A DNA stretch of 64,000 bases from Schistocephalus solidus (GCA_017591395.1 WEDG01005348.1:186001-250000); one strand, 5' to 3'. Shown: positions 9,703-23,144, counted from the first letter of the stretch. Program-made: numbers and translations. The notes: a model not told the origin generated them from the sequence alone.

Positions 9703-12700
9703 GTGCGTTTTTTCTTATTCAACTGATTGTGCTTCAGTCTGATCAACTTAAGCGTAGAAAGCTTTTAATTTCAAAAAATAGTAGATTCCTTCATGTAGCA
9801 GACTACGTTGTATGTAATGCGGAAACAGCATATAATTTAATCAGAGTAATTTTAATAGCAGATCTAGTTTTGTCTCCACTGGATGGCCTCCGGTGTGGCA
9901 GGGATTTGCAGCTACGCACCCGAAGGCCCTACACTGACTCTTATTTGCGCGCCCATCACCTAGAAACACATTACCAAGTATAAAGTTTGACATTTACTTC
10001 TCCCGGTTTATACTGAGCCGAAGAGTACGAATGGACTCATTTGGCCTCACCATTATCAGGTGTTGTTGAAGATTTGCGTTTGATCTGTTAGAAGTGTCCT
10101 TTATATTTTCTTTAGTTGGCTTGGGAGCTAGATCTATTTAACTTTTAAGTTGCGAAGCCTCTATTGTTAACCGTCTTACACCAAAAAAGCGATAAACTAC
10201 CATGCCTTGTGCTTTACCCCTTGAGCCATGATTCCTACTAGCAAGTAGACATATTAATTTTCAATTAGCAGTGCCACTAATCCTAGTAGATGTTATTTAC
10301 CAGTGTGCCACCTTTTTTCCGTGACAATTTGGACTGAGATTTTTAAGCATGCGCTTACTGAAATCATTATTGTAGCGGCCGAAGACATCGAGTTTGGCAC
10401 ACGCGGATAAGTAGAGCATCTGCGTTCGTTTTCCGTCAGTTCGGATACAGAACAGTCGATAAGTACCACGCTAAACGCACCTGTACAGCTTCCATAAGAA
10501 AAGTATTAGAAAAGTATGGAACCTAATATGCTGGCGATAAACGTATAAATGCACCACAGGTGTACAATATATCACAAAACGCGTTACGTATGCAATGGCC
10601 CCACCTGGAGTGGGGGAGGGTCTCGTGTCCGGCTAGTTACCGGTAAGCAACTTCAGTGGTGGGACGTGGGGATGCTAAAATTGAGTGAGAGGAAGCCAGA
10701 TGGTCTGCAACGACGATAATTGTGGGGCAGGGGTCAGCGATTTAGAACGGAAGAGGCACCGGCATCTCCACCGACACACGATCACATCGTCTCCATCATG
10801 CGTCCACGCCGAAGTAAAAGGGCCAGTCCACATAAACAACACATTCAATCAGTTGCATTAGCCTGAAATCTTTTCTCGAGGCCGCCGAAAATCACCATTT
10901 GTAACTTTTATCTGAACAAGCGTAGATTTCGGTTGACTGTCTTCAAACTGTCCCCTATGTCCCGTCTTCCCTAACACGGTCAAAGTGCGGCATTCTTAGT
11001 GAACGCTTTACGGTAGCAATGTGTAACGCATACGATTCTATTCCTACTTAGATTAACCGTTTTATGCAGTTATTATTTCCCTTCCGACAAATCGTTCCCT
11101 CGATCTCCCGTCTCAAACCTTTACTTGCAGCATTATTCGAGATTTTATTTTTCTTTTCTATTAACAGTAGCAATCGTTTCATTTCTATCGATTCTGCGGT
11201 ACTTTTACAGACACTAGCCCTTTTATTCTGATTTACAGCCTTGTTTGAGAAAAATCTAATAGAAATTCAAATTCGAGTACAAATACTAGGATATTCTTCC
11301 CATTTGCATTTCGAACCCTAATCAAGACTTGACAATGCGTGCCGCTCCTGTTCAAAGGAAAAATGATTGCATCGGGCCCATCATTTAAATTTGACAAGAC
11401 AATTACCGTCTGAAATCAAGTTTACACCTTTTGTTTGTCCACCAGCGTGTTCATCTTGTCAGCCAGATACCGACAATCGGTAACATCTTGTGCAGATACC
11501 ACCATGGTCTGGGACCGTTCGCCACCAGTATTTCCAGTAGTTTGAGCTTCAAAAGTCCTGGCATAATACCGGTTCGGATGGCAAAACCTCTCATACAGCT
11601 TAGTCCTTCACACTGATTCGGATTCAACAGCAGTGATTGATTTAAGTTACGATGTGTTCTGACTCGAATACGGACTGTAAATATGCAAACATAGGGTCAT
11701 CAAGGGCACTAAGTGTATTCCTTCCAGTGTACATACATATAAAAATTTTATAACGGTTTATCGGTAGGACGGTGCAGTAAATGCTACTAAACTGACAGAC
11801 GGTAGGAACTAACTGTAAGGTTCTCCAGCCAATAGCAAAATTGCAGCACATTCGCGGTAACAAGGCATTTACGGGACCTTTGTTTTCCCCTGAGCCGTGC
11901 ATTTTACACAGTACGACTGAAGATGGCTGGGACCAGCTTAACATACGTGATTACGAGAATTGTGCTTCCTACCTTGAAGCTTAGCCGTTTCCTTTAGCAT
12001 GGGTAATGAGACTTGTGGTGTAAAGGCACCCCAAACTGACTGCCGTCGAAGAAATCTTCGCAGACTTGAAGAGCTTTTTTCACTTGAGTCAGGTTGACCC
12101 TAGTTAGCCATGGCAAAAAGTGGAAAAAATGTCCGATGTTTTGTCGAACCGGATTTCACAATAAACGGGTGCCATTAAATAATCCTCCAGAAATCTGACT
12201 CAGGTTTTTTTGTTTTGCCCTGGAGTGATCTCGTGCAGCTTATTTATAGTTTATTTATTTCGAGCAAGCCGCGGTTTTCCGTCATATTTCAGGGTTTAAT
12301 GAATTAAAACCTAAATATTAATGAAGTATTACGCCGTCGCAGTTGTTAATTGATTGACGTCGCGACTGATTCTGCAATCGGCTGCTAATGACGGTTCAGC
12401 GCAAGTGAATAGATTTTATCGACTTCTCTGCCATTGTGCACCAAATGTGACGTCAACTATCTTGACAGGCTCAGCCATTCACAACAAAACTTCTCATGTT
12501 GACGTAAAAGTTTTGGTGGCGCTACCCCCTGTTCGACGGTTTATCTTAATGTGCCGTGCCCTCGGACCAACCGCTGTTTGTACCTGCCTCTTCTTATTGG
12601 CCGAACATCTGTTACAGCTCGGTAACCCAATCCGCATGAGGTCTGATATTCCGCTTTTTAGCTGACGTCTGAACGAAGCTAGCCGCGGCCTCGTGGCCCA

Positions 12701-13435
12701 AAATGAGGAGCTTAACTATAGCATTTTGTTTTCGTGTGAGTTTTCGGCTGGCAGCTGTATCCACTCGTCTTGTCAGTGGTCCCGCATTTTTTCATCGTTG
12801 CTTGATATGTTCTAGTTAGAGTCCTGATTGTGGTCCGTTAGTCTATTTTAAGACGGTCTTCCCAATCTCATTAACAACCAGTAGGTTGCCATAGTACATC
12901 TCATGAACAGTGTGAAACATGCGTCCCAGAAAGCTAGAATTCGCCCGTAAGTTTGCCGTTGTCCGGTAGCAGTGGAGGGCAGTCATTTGTGATTTACTGG
13001 AATTCCAACGTTTAGCTAGCTAATCTGTAATGATAAGAACCTGCATTTCTGTTAGTAGTTTGATAGTATTGTATGAACGGTTCTGTGTTCGGTGTCGGAG
13101 TAAATATCTGAAACTTGAAAGAACCGTCTGCTCTATTCGCTTAAACCTATAAACGCACCCTGGCTAAGCTGATGCACCAGTCCGTCCTAAATTTGGTAGT
13201 CTCAGAGTTGCACCATAGACCTTTAAATGATGACTGAGGACTATATCCCTTTGTGTAACATTTTTATCCTTTTTATGTATCAACTTGTCTATATGTCTTT
13301 AAAATAACAAGTTAAGCGTGCACTTCTTGAAGTTGTTTCCTTTACAACTCTGTCCATCAATTGAATGTTGGCCTTTTTAAAATCCGCCCAATTTTTATGA
13401 GTATAAACGCCCTTTTTCGTCTTATTACCCTGTAG
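9703..13435 (+). other. CAB39 intron 2
   Basis: 3.7 kb between the GTGCGT donor and a CCTGTAG acceptor. No transposon coding sequence, RNA gene or other exon is recognised in it. Scattered open frames (for example 12354-12665 and 11642-11944) look like chance frames with no familiar motifs. Confidence 0.75.
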
Positions 13436-13693
13436 ATTCTCAGGGATGCCTGTAGGAACGAGAACATCACAAAAGTTGTCCTCGGCTCACGTGGATTCTA
13501 CGACCTCTTCCGACACGTTCAAGGCACTGCTTTTGACATCAGTTCGGACGCGTTCGCTACTCTCAGAGATCTACTCACGCGGCATAAGCCTGAAGTTGCT
13601 GAGTTCCTCATCCAGAACTATGACGTATTTTTTGCTCACTACCTCTCCATGTTGACCTCGGACAACTACGTTACGAAACGGCAGGCCCTCAAG
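13436..13693 (+). CDS. CAB39: CAB39 (MO25) exon 3
   Basis: 86 codons. The frame begins ILRDACRNENITKVVLGSRG, passes FYDLFRHVQGTAFDISSDAF and ATLRDLLTRHKPEVAEFL, and ends with SDNYVTKRQALK before a GTAGAC donor. This is the best-conserved core of MO25 (DIASDAFATFKDLLTRHK and SENYVTKRQSLK in human CAB39). It has no ATG near its start, so a search for start-to-stop ORFs would miss it. Both junctions are phase 0. Confidence 0.95.
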
Positions 13694-14711
13694 GTAGACC
13701 CTGTTTTGATTAGCTCCGACCAAGTTGCCATAAGAAGCTTGACACCTAAATTTTCTGTGGTTCACTACAATTTTCTCGCTGTGTGCACTTCCTTTTCGTC
13801 ATGTTCGAGTTTGACCATCATTTAGCTCTTATGTCCTATTTTATTAGTTATTCTCCGGACGGTTTCCAGATCGCTGCAGACGCCTGCCTTGTATAATTAA
13901 CACTGGTAGCGTATGAACTGATCTATATACAGCAAGGTGTTGTTGCACACATGACGGTGGGGAAGGGAAGAGATAAAGCAAACCCTTTTTTTCGAAAATT
14001 TCGGCCTTTCTTACTGAAACCGTTGCATTCTGGAGAGTTTGACCTTATTAACCTGCTGGATGAACCTACATTACGATAGACGGAGTCAATGGGTAGATAC
14101 CGTGAAATGGGTTATTGCTCGCTTTCTGGTCAGAAGCATTGCTGAACTTTACTGGAGTCGGAGTGTTTAGTGTACTGAAGGCTCTAGTTCAGTAGCTTTC
14201 AGTAAGCGTGCCCCTTGTGCGACAAATAAAGCTACCGCTGTTTGAACCTGTCTAGAGGATCAGATTTGGCGGCATAAGTATGATTCTTATACCCTGAGCT
14301 GGGTTTAGGCAGGCCTGCATGCCGGTATGGGCTGGAGCAAAAAGGATCAAGTCAATGTAACATTGTTGAACAAGGTCACCACTCGCAACAAATCGCTCTT
14401 CCGTATAACTGCGCATTGGCAATCGTTTATTCTATTCCTACCATTATCTTTCTGTGGGTTATCTCGTTTCTTTCTCTAGCCACTCCTCAACGCGTGTGTT
14501 GCATTAAGTCAGGTAGCACTTAAGTCCATTCACTTTTAGCTTGAGCCGCTGTATGATATGGTAATGCATGCCTGTGCTTTTTTGCGATCGCGCAGGTCAC
14601 GTGGCACTTGGTACTTCGCCCATTACACTTGGTTATCACCACCGCCCTAAATGTGAGGACAGCTGTGACTCGCGCCTTATTTTAATTTTATTGCGATGGG
14701 CATGCAACTTT

Positions 14712-14714
<3 letters not shown>

Positions 14715-14772
<58 letters not shown>

Positions 14773-14801
14773 CTCGCTCTCGCTCTCGCTCTCTTGCTCT
14801 C
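14715..14801 (+). repeat. (CT)n microsatellite grading into (CGCTCT)n
   Basis: About 55 bases of pure CT are followed by CGCTCT hexamer repeats and an interrupted end. Arginine/glutamate-rich or serine/leucine-rich open frames across it are artefacts of the repeat. Confidence 0.97.
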
Positions 14802-16429
14802 CCCACAACCTCTATATTCAAATAGAAATAAAATGCCAGGAGGACTGGCGATAGGCGTGGGTGCGATGGTTGATGTGGCAGAACCTACCTTTGTGTCTGT
14901 TCTAGACATGTTTGTGTTATGAACCGGTTTTGTGATTTTTGATTCACTCGCACGCTCCCTTACGAAGGCTCTCAGAATTCTGTTAAAAGTAGCCATCCCC
15001 ACTTGTCATCACCTCACGCACCGTGTAATGTCCTGTCTCATGCTCGCGGGTTTCGCAAGTGCACAACTGATTCTAATTTTCCCCAAGCACCGACACATGA
15101 GGCACTGGATAGAATTCTTAAGTGCCATTCTGGAGGAAAGCTCACGTGATGTCGATTCAGAACAAACACTGTCATGCTGGATCTCCGTCAGCTACCTCAG
15201 TCAAACTCAAGGGTCCCATTTGGTGGATATCCGTATTTAGTTTGCATTTTGCCACTGATTTTTGATGATCAGAAGTCGATTTATTTTGGCTTGCGTATTG
15301 CTTGCTTTTATTTCAAATTATGACATTGCGGTTTTGAATGTTAGGGTTTTCAGTACGCGGGTTTCCAGGGTGCACTTCATCTCACTAAACATGTTCGCTT
15401 CAGTTGCCCTTCTTGGAATGTGAATTCGGAAAATCTGGAATTGGATTGCACACGCACCTAGGAACTCCCCCTAAAACGTTTAAGTTGCCATTTTTTTCAC
15501 GGAAGTGCCCATTAAAGGCGTGACTTGGTGCACTGTTGTGGTTTGATATCCTGTTTGATAGCAGGTATAGGGGGTGGCAGTCGACTTGCGCGTCCGCTGT
15601 ACGTGACTCCTGCCGTTGTGTCATTGCTGCCAGTGGCAGCAATGCGGCCTCACCTCACTCTCGTTCGATTTATCCTTCCGCAGCCCCATAAAGGTATTTG
15701 GAACCACCCAAGAACGGCGATGAAGTTTGGGTGCACTCATCCCGTGAGCTTCATAGGTCTAACAGAGATCAGGTCTTGAAGAACAACATTAGCCTACCGT
15801 AACGCTTCAGGTCCACTAAATTCAGGCGTGGCTATCCATTAACAGTCATTCACCATAAAATCTAACGAGTTTTGACATCTGTACATATACCGGCGTGCAG
15901 ACCATCAGATCATACTGGTAGCGAACTGTCACATCATTAATGGCCGCGCACCTTAGCCGTCTTCCGTCTCCAGATAACTGTCCTCAATCTAGCCATCCGG
16001 CGCACGCAGTAGACATAGTTGTTCTAGTAACTCCTTTTTTTCACCTCTCCCATACCTCCGTTTGCTCATTTCAACACCGCTCGTTGAACATAACAGTGGA
16101 CTCCTCACAGTGGTAACGGAACGGGGGCTCGCTCGGGTGTTTCATTCACTGATCGGGACGGTATGTGTCGTTCTATTTTAATTTTGGGCGCCAAGGTAAA
16201 GGTTTGTCAGGTTGTTCGATAGTAAAAAAAGAATCAGTGATCTGAAAATTGCGTTTAAAAACTAGTCCGGTGGCCCGTCTGTGTGCATCAAGCACGACCT
16301 GCTCCCTGCCCTACATGCACCGTGCTCCCTTCAAGTCTCACGTAAGTAGCCCATAAAGACTTCATTGCGAGGGAGACATTAAAGTCTGGCTCTCAGTCTT
16401 CGGCAGGACCAAGTTATCTGGCTCTGTCT

Positions 16430-16680
16430 CTATTGTTGGCTTCGAGCGAGATTCCGAAACGTCAGGCTAATAAATCTTCTTTTCCAGTGATTCTGTCACC
16501 TTCGTTACTACATCCGCTGACAGCCTTTGTAGTCCTGAAATTTAACGCATAGTGATAGTGAAGCATGTCATGTTTATTATGGTGAATAATAACGGTTGTA
16601 AATAGCCTGAAAGTGCCATCCCTGGGACACAAGGTGTATTAACCCGAGTTTTACGACTGGTACAGAAACCCATCATCAGA
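16430..16680. ncRNA. Two inward-facing degenerate hammerhead-ribozyme-like motifs
   Basis: On the + strand, 16430-16478 carries CCGAAACGTCAG followed by GCTAATAAA, the 3' half of the hammerhead motif found in Penelope-like elements, but the 5' CTGANGA core is not intact. On the - strand, 16680-16636 carries an intact CTGATGA core followed by TGGGTTTCTGTACCAG, with a mutated 3' half (GTAAAAC in place of CGAAAC). Neither would be expected to cleave. They are probably relics of terminal repeats of a Penelope-like element. Confidence 0.4.
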
Positions 16681-17512
16681 ATCTAGGAGAGCTCAGCAAC
16701 AAGTTAACAGTTTTGTACTCAGTTAGGGAAAGAGGGTGGGGGGAGGGGTCGAGAAGGTGGTCGTGACTGGGCTGGGTTCATTTAGTGTAGTCGCAGTGGT
16801 CTGGGGGCGTGCTGATGGTGTGCGCCTTTGACTGAGAAATGGCTCGCGCTACTTGGAAGCGTGAGCCCAACGCATGCTCTCAGGTGGGCATGCTAATATG
16901 TCCGGTCTTATTAACAGTTCGCACCATGATCCGCAGGCTCGTGAAGTCGAACTCATAACCCCTCTTCACTGTTTAAGTAGCGATTTGGGACATCGTGTCG
17001 CTTCTGTGAACGACCCGTTTGTGCTCAAGTATTCGCGAATCGAGTCTTCAACCTGTCTGACCCGTATAATGACATTGACAGTCGTGACGTAGAACCTTAT
17101 AAACTGCACCCGATCGCTTACCTACTTCCAGTAGGTTTTTATTTCTACGATTCCAGTACGCATGATAGCTGTTAAAAGACGGCCAATACCTACGCCATGG
17201 CAGTTCGTCTTGTCGCCGCTGACAGGTTCTTTATGTACGCCAGTGTTGGTAGATCCCTCCCGTTCTTCCTGGACGCCTACGGAGGCAGCGACTGATTAAA
17301 CTCTTCGGGTTACCGTTTTCAGCTTCCTAGCTTGGAAGATGTAGTTCTTGTACCCGTCTCTCCGGTTCTCTTTCAGTGCCTTTTCATTCTTTGAAAGGGC
17401 ATGCAGTCTGAATTGTTTAGCTGCAGACCTTATGGTAGATGGGCGCTCACCGATCGGTTCCGCAACTCATTCGTCTCGTTGTTAATATTTCCAATCGATA
17501 CCGCCAAAATAA

Positions 17513-17705
17513 CGAACTCGTGACTCAATGGGTTAGAGCGTTAGACTTCAAACCAACAGGTCGCGAGTTCGAGCCTCGTGTGCCTTAACACCTGGTGTTG
17601 GGTATGACGGCTAATGAGCCAGAAATGGCCATTCCAGTCTCCCTGGCCTTTGTCGTTAATGTCATTCTACTGAGGTAACTGCTTGGCCCTCTTGTGTTAG
17701 GGAAT
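17513..17705 (+). mobile_element. tRNA-derived SINE
   Basis: The 5' 75 bases look like a tRNA: an A-box-like segment (TGACTCAATGGGTTAGAGCG), an anticodon-type arm (GTTAG ... CCAAC around an 8-base loop, one A-C mismatch) and a T-arm with a perfect B box core (GAGTTCGAGCCTC, 17565-17577, five-pair stem). The acceptor stem does not close, so it is not a functional tRNA. A non-tRNA body of about 120 bases follows. Confidence 0.55.
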
Positions 17706-17769
17706 GTTAGGGAACACTCCGTTAAACAGGCCCTGAGAGCCCGAGGGCCCGAAAGCCGGTCCCTCTGAA

Positions 17770-17977
17770 TTATAATGAGCGTTGTGGTCCACGTATCGTA
17801 GCGGTTGAAAGCGACCTTTTCCAATTCATTTAGCCAGTATCGAGGGGAACCCATCGGCTTCCCTTTGATCTGTTCGTGTGCTCTGCCTCTGAACGTCGAA
17901 AGGGTTTTTGGAGAATGCAAAGAGTAGCATGGTTTCGGGGATTTTAGAAGGCCCGCTCGAGCCGTGACATTTAGCAC
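17770..17977 (-). pseudogene. Penelope-like element reverse-transcriptase fragment
   Basis: The minus strand encodes TFRGRAHEQIKGKPMGSP followed by NELEKVAFNRYDTW. The KGxPMGSP box next to an ELEKVAF segment is characteristic of Penelope-like RTs. Compared with the plus-strand fragment at 51622, which has SGLVAELVLQELEKIAF, about eight residues after MGSP are lost or replaced. It abuts the tRNA-derived SINE. It is dead and truncated at both ends. Confidence 0.6.
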
Positions 17978-18424
17978 ATCGGGATAGAAACGAGCACATT
18001 AGATCTGTTCTGGCGAAGAATGCGCTGAGTTGCCATGACTCCTATCGCTTCATGATAGATTCAAGTTCGACCGACTACGCCGCTGACAGACCCTGAGGGT
18101 GGATTCCCCAGTGTCAGCATTACTCCCTCTTCCTACTGCATGCACCGGATCGGCCTGCCCAGACGACTGCTGGTGGGATTTTACACAATCGCAGACATGG
18201 CATTAAAGCCCGGATCTGCACATTCTCGCGTGTCCTGGCCCTCCACTCCACATGACCGCATTTACCAGCACGGTGATGTGCACATTCTCACCTGCAATGC
18301 ACCGCTCGTCATAAGTGCGCTAGAAAATTACGTCGCATAATTATTACATGATCTATCTGCGACCTTCTGCTGATAGTTGAAGTGTGGCCGAATGGACTCA
18401 TTTGTAACCTATTCGTTTGCGTGT

Positions 18425-19605
18425 GAGTTTCATGCACAGGCCGCCACCCAGCGCGGAATAAAATGCTTCCCGAATCAATGTCAACGGCGCTCTACTCAAA
18501 AATGTAGAAACCTTTGCTTATCTGAGATGCAAGCTGTCACGCAACACGAGAATCGATGACGAGGTTTCCCAACGGATCTCCAAAGCCAGTCAGGCTTTCG
18601 ACCGACTGCAGGCCTCCGTGTGGAATCGCCATGGTATTCACCTGAACACAAAACTGAAGATGTACAAGAACGTCGTCTTGACGACAGTCCTTTACGGAGC
18701 GGAGACCTGGACCATCTACTCGAACCAAGCCAGGAAGCTGAATCACTTCCATCTCAGCTGCCTCCGCAGAATACTGAAGCTGAGAAGGTACGACAGGATC
18801 CCGGACGCGGAAATCCTGGAGCTGACTGGAATCCTCAGCATCCACGCCATGCTGAGGCAACTGGAACTGCGATGGAGCGGCCGCCTTGTGAGAATGGAGG
18901 ACGAGCGACTACCCAAATGAATTTTCTACGGAGATGTCGCTACGGGTGCTCGCCGACAGGGAGGTCAAAAACTACGCTACAAGGACACTGAAGAAATCTC
19001 TGAAGCAACTGCAAATCAACCCGGTGACCTGAGAGGACCTCACTCAGGATAAACCGGCATGGAGAAGATCCGTGAAGACTGGTGCAGCAATCTATGAGGC
19101 CAACCGAATCGCCGCTGCTAAGGCCAAACGGGCGGCTCGCAAGTCACAAGCACCGCGGCTCAACACCGCCAATGCCAAGCCCTGCTAACGTGCCCACGCT
19201 GTCAACGCACATTCCGCGCGCGAATCGGCTTGGTCGGACATCTTCGAACTCAATGCAACAACAATCCCACAACATCAACGTGTGCCACACCTGCCTCAGA
19301 CCCCACGACGACGATGACCACCCCAACCACTGATAACAACTTCATCGATGACCCGCCGCTCCAGATCAGTGACACCATCCTCCCTCCTCCACTCCTGCGC
19401 CAATCACGGTGACGAACACCACTTGCCCCACTTCCACCAGCTCAGTAGCAACCTCCGATTACCTGCCACCTTGAACACCACCACCGCCCCTTATGGCACT
19501 CCTACTCCTGCACCATCCTTCTGTGGAGCATACGGTGGACATCGTCGAACTCCGACGGTCGAACTGTCGTGTGTGTGCGTGCGTGCATGCTTGCGGAGAA
19601 AGGTG
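18425..19605 (+). pseudogene. RTE-type LINE 3' half, 5'-truncated (copy R1)
   Basis: The + strand matches the C-terminal half of the RTE polyprotein at 60740-62815: [58 protein letters not shown] and then, after frame changes, the zinc-finger-like [20 protein letters not shown]. It has a stop replacing the residue after ERLPK and several frameshifts, and most of the zinc-finger tail and 3' UTR is deleted. The copy ends at 19516-19600 with the shared RTE 3' terminus (GAGCATACGGTGGACATCGT, the hairpin, then TGTGTGTGCG). Confidence 0.8.
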
Positions 19606-19655
19606 GTTTAAGCGAGTCTATGATGGTGCCGTTTTCCTCAAGATTGCAATGTATA

Positions 19656-20165
19656 TTTAAGGGTTACAGATGGAACCTGACTGGTAACACAGATACTATC
19701 TAAAAGCCCAGACACGTGTTTCGGCGTTATTCTGCCTCTATTTAACACAGCTGCGAGGGGTCCGGCATTCCCTGCCTGCTTTCTGGTAGGAACTCCAGTT
19801 TACAAATTGCTGATTTTTAATTTCCTCAGAAATTAGAGTAAATCAGATGAATATGAATATTTGGGCCGATTCCTCTCAGCCACAGCGAGATAACTGCGTA
19901 ATATGTATTAAACTTCAGACTAGTATTTTTAAGGGTTACAGGTGGAACCGTACTCACAGCACAAGTACCAGCTAGCTACCTTTGCTGTGGATGACAGAAG
20001 TCAGCCCAAATATTAATATCAACTTCCAGTCTACGCCCATAAGCCTTCAAATAAACTGATTTACTCCAAGTAAGCGATTATTTTCTGGGTAAATTAAAAA
20101 AGCAGCAATTCAATGTATGTGTCCATCTGACCGAATAAATCTGTTCAATGGCTGAATGTTCTGGG
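19656..20165 (+). repeat. Dispersed repeat family A, copy 2 with internal direct repeat
   Basis: Carries the family A landmarks (CCCAGACACGTGTTTCGGCG near 19706, CTGGTAGGAACTCCAG near 19785, the AT-rich block and a 3' AAATTAAAAAAGCAGCAATT). The box TTTAAGGGTTACAG(A/G)TGGAACC occurs twice, near 19660 and 19930, so the unit carries a direct repeat about 270 bp apart. It follows immediately after the RTE copy R1. Confidence 0.55.
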
Positions 20166-23000
20166 GCAGTGTGCACAGAAGTAGTTTGCGTAAGGGGTAT
20201 TGACTGAGGTTCCTGACACTGTTTCCCCGATCAGCCTTCATTGAATTTGTAAGTGACAGGTCAGACCCATTCGTGATTGGAATGTGCAGTCACAGTGTAG
20301 GGAAGGTAGCACTGACTGCTAATCGTGGTAGTACATGTCCTTTTTATGCTACGGTTTCCTGCGTGTCTCTGTCTGGACTTTCTTTGGTGGGCCAACTGGC
20401 TGCACATTAAAACGGAGACCCTCCGAAATTCGGAAGAAAATCGTCGGGAGTGTTGATACAGTGTCAACCTCCCTTTATTGTGATGGTACAGTTCTGTCAC
20501 GTTTGGCCTGGTCAGGCTAACTAATTTATCATACCGTGAATGGAGGGCCAATGTCAGTGCATTCTGACGAACACCTATCAGATCTCTCATGCGTGCGCCC
20601 AGTGTCCTTGCATATGCGGGCATCGCATAAGTCTATCCGACTGCATGTGCGTACGCCTCAGGGGCGACTTAATTGCCACTCATCGTCTGTGCTTATATCG
20701 TAACTGCGCAATATTCAGGCCTCAGCGGCTACTGCCTCCGATTTTCAGTCCGTTTGCTATTTTAGCCTGTTGGATATGGGGGTAATGAGGTAGACGCTGC
20801 GCGAGTCTATGTCGGTGTATTCGAAGGTTTTCATTTTTGTCCTTGAGACGGTGATGGTCCTGTTTGCTGACTGGATCGAATTTCATGGGTCGGGTCTTCC
20901 CGAAATTTTTAGGTAATCATTGTTTGATGTCGTCAAATAAACCGTTAATGGAGACTATAATATTTTCCTTCAGACGCTGAAATGTCCTAGGAGTACCGAA
21001 TCAGCCAGGAAGACCAGGTGCCCCTCACATCGGGGCGCTATCAGCTCGCTGCTATCGTTTTGATACGCGAACGTCTTGATTGGACCATTTGCATGATTGC
21101 ATGTGTCCTACCATCAGCGTTAATTACAGTTCAGTCGACGTTTTTCGGAGGCCTAATTTGGTCGAAACTTGCCGCCTATGACGCAAGCCTTCATTGTCGA
21201 TGTCGCCCCAACGATAAGCAGTTCATCGGAGTTTTTAACAGCGCAGGGATTTGTCGTCTTTTCCACTTAGCGTTTACCGTGCGGTCATTTTTTGACTTTT
21301 AAAATGTTTGAGGCCAATCCTTTCTGATTTTCGACCCCTCTGTGGGTGTTAAGAAGCGATCCTAAATGCCAAGGTTGATTCCCTTAACGTCATAATCCTC
21401 ATTCTTGCAATGTTTCGCGTCATTTATACTTATATGTCGTACCCTCGCGGCAACTCGTCGTCTAAAATGTATCCAAACCCTCACGGGAGCGTGGTCGGAG
21501 TCGTCTGTTCTACCCATCTAGGCTGGTGCAGGAGCCAATCAAGCATATACAATTTTCAGTATGGTCGTCGCTTGACTTCAAGTTGACCAGGTCTTTCATC
21601 GCTTATAAGCGGCAGGCATTTTTTTACTACGATGCGGTTAAACTCAGGGAAACTAACTTGATCCTCGCTTCGTAGACGCTACCCCTTTTGGTCTTGCAAT
21701 CCATAGCAAACAAGGTTTAAGTTTTGGCACACGCATGACTACTGCCATGGTTTTACACAGAAACGAATCTTGCTCGCCATCACTTTCGGTGTTTGAGTGA
21801 AGCGCACCACGAAGATTCACATGCGTGATTTGCCTCGCCGACAGCAGTTCACAACACCACTCTTTGGCCTCATCCCTTATGCCGACCACAAACCGTACCA
21901 CCCGTCGCTGTCGTGAGCCCGTTGCGGCAGAAGTGCCTGCCTTTTAAACGCCGGACGCCTGCACTGAACGAGCTGGCGGGCTAATTTCAGACAGTTAAAA
22001 CCTGCGTTTTCACTAGCTGCTGCACATGTAGTCCATGTTTCGGTTGACAGGGCCCATCTTCTCCGTGATTTATGGTACCACAGACCATCTCCACGTTCTC
22101 TGGCTTTGCAAGTGGAAAAACCATCTTCACCGTAGCTCGCGTTAAATCTGTGCCCCTGAAATTTTGTGGTATTGGGGGGAGGGGTCCAAGAAGGGCCAGT
22201 GTCCTGAATACCGCATTGTTGTACAATTTGACTGATCTCGTGAAATTTTAGTTGAATTTCTGAAATTCGATTTGATTAAGAAAGATGAATTAAGTGAAGT
22301 TTTAATATCGACCATCATACGGCATAATCCTATACTATTTCAGACAGACCAGCGTACCGACGTTTAAATGCACTTTTTCGACAGCCTGCAAAAACTGCAC
22401 TCGGTATAAAATGGCTTCTCAAATGGTGTATCTTTTTTATAATTTCGCTGCCGTTATAAATTCAACTATATTTTATATAACAAATTACACAAAAAGATCT
22501 TTTCTTGTACTCAGTTAGCAGGTAGTCGAGTCTGCTTTCAATTTCGTAGTCGAAGAAGGGGTTTCTTTCAGTTTTAAGAGTTCGTAACGACAACGGCAGA
22601 TCAGGCTCGAAAAATATTCGAAAATTGAAAGCCTTTTTTCGAAACTGAATATCCCCTTCACTGGAGTATAAAATTTGAAGAAGATGTAATTAGCTACCAA
22701 ATGAGTTCACGGAAGAATCTTTTTGCTTTTATTTTTCTATAAAATATATTTGCATTTTTCAGGACATCGAAAATCAATCGAAAAATGTTTGCTATTTAGA
22801 TAATCACTTTTTACCGAGTGCTAGGTTTAACAGACGACCGGACAGACGACCGGTGGTCCGTGTCGAAGGTGGTGTGCGAGTTATCGCGTTTGCTTTACCA
22901 ACGTAAATTCTGACCGAATAGATCTCGTCTGTCATCCCTACCTCTGTTCCTATGTATTCGCTCTTTTAACGTCCCCCCACACCATTTCGCTGCATTTCAG

Positions 23001-23144
23001 CTACTTGGTGAACTCCTTTTGGATCGACACAACAGTGAGGTCATGATTCGCTACATCTCAGACCCGGAGAACTTGAAGCTTATGATGAACCTTTTGAAGA
23101 GCAAAGAGAAACAAATAGCTTTCGAGACATTCCACTGCTTCAAG
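23001..23144 (+). CDS. CAB39: CAB39 (MO25) exon 4
   Basis: 48 codons, starting [20 protein letters not shown], then [18 protein letters not shown] and ending TFHCFK. It is near-identical to the vertebrate block around [11 protein letters not shown] and [10 protein letters not shown]. Acceptor TGCATTTCAG, donor GTAGGT, phase 0 at both ends. Confidence 0.96.

Larger units (their letters stand above)
13694..23000 (+). other. CAB39 intron 3, with several repeat insertions
   Basis: 9.3 kb from the GTAGAC donor to the TGCATTTCAG acceptor. It hosts a (CT)n tract, two hammerhead-like motifs near 16.4-16.7 kb, a tRNA-derived SINE, a Penelope RT fragment, an RTE fragment and a family A repeat, each listed separately. 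The remaining stretches (13.7-14.7, 14.8-16.4, 16.7-17.5 and 20.2-23.0 kb) show nothing recognisable. Confidence 0.8.

Noticed and set aside
14568..15002. Open frames across the (CT)n tract, rich in Ser/Leu (+) or Arg/Glu (-)
   Set aside because: They exist only because a dinucleotide repeat has no stop codons in those frames; flanks show no coding character.
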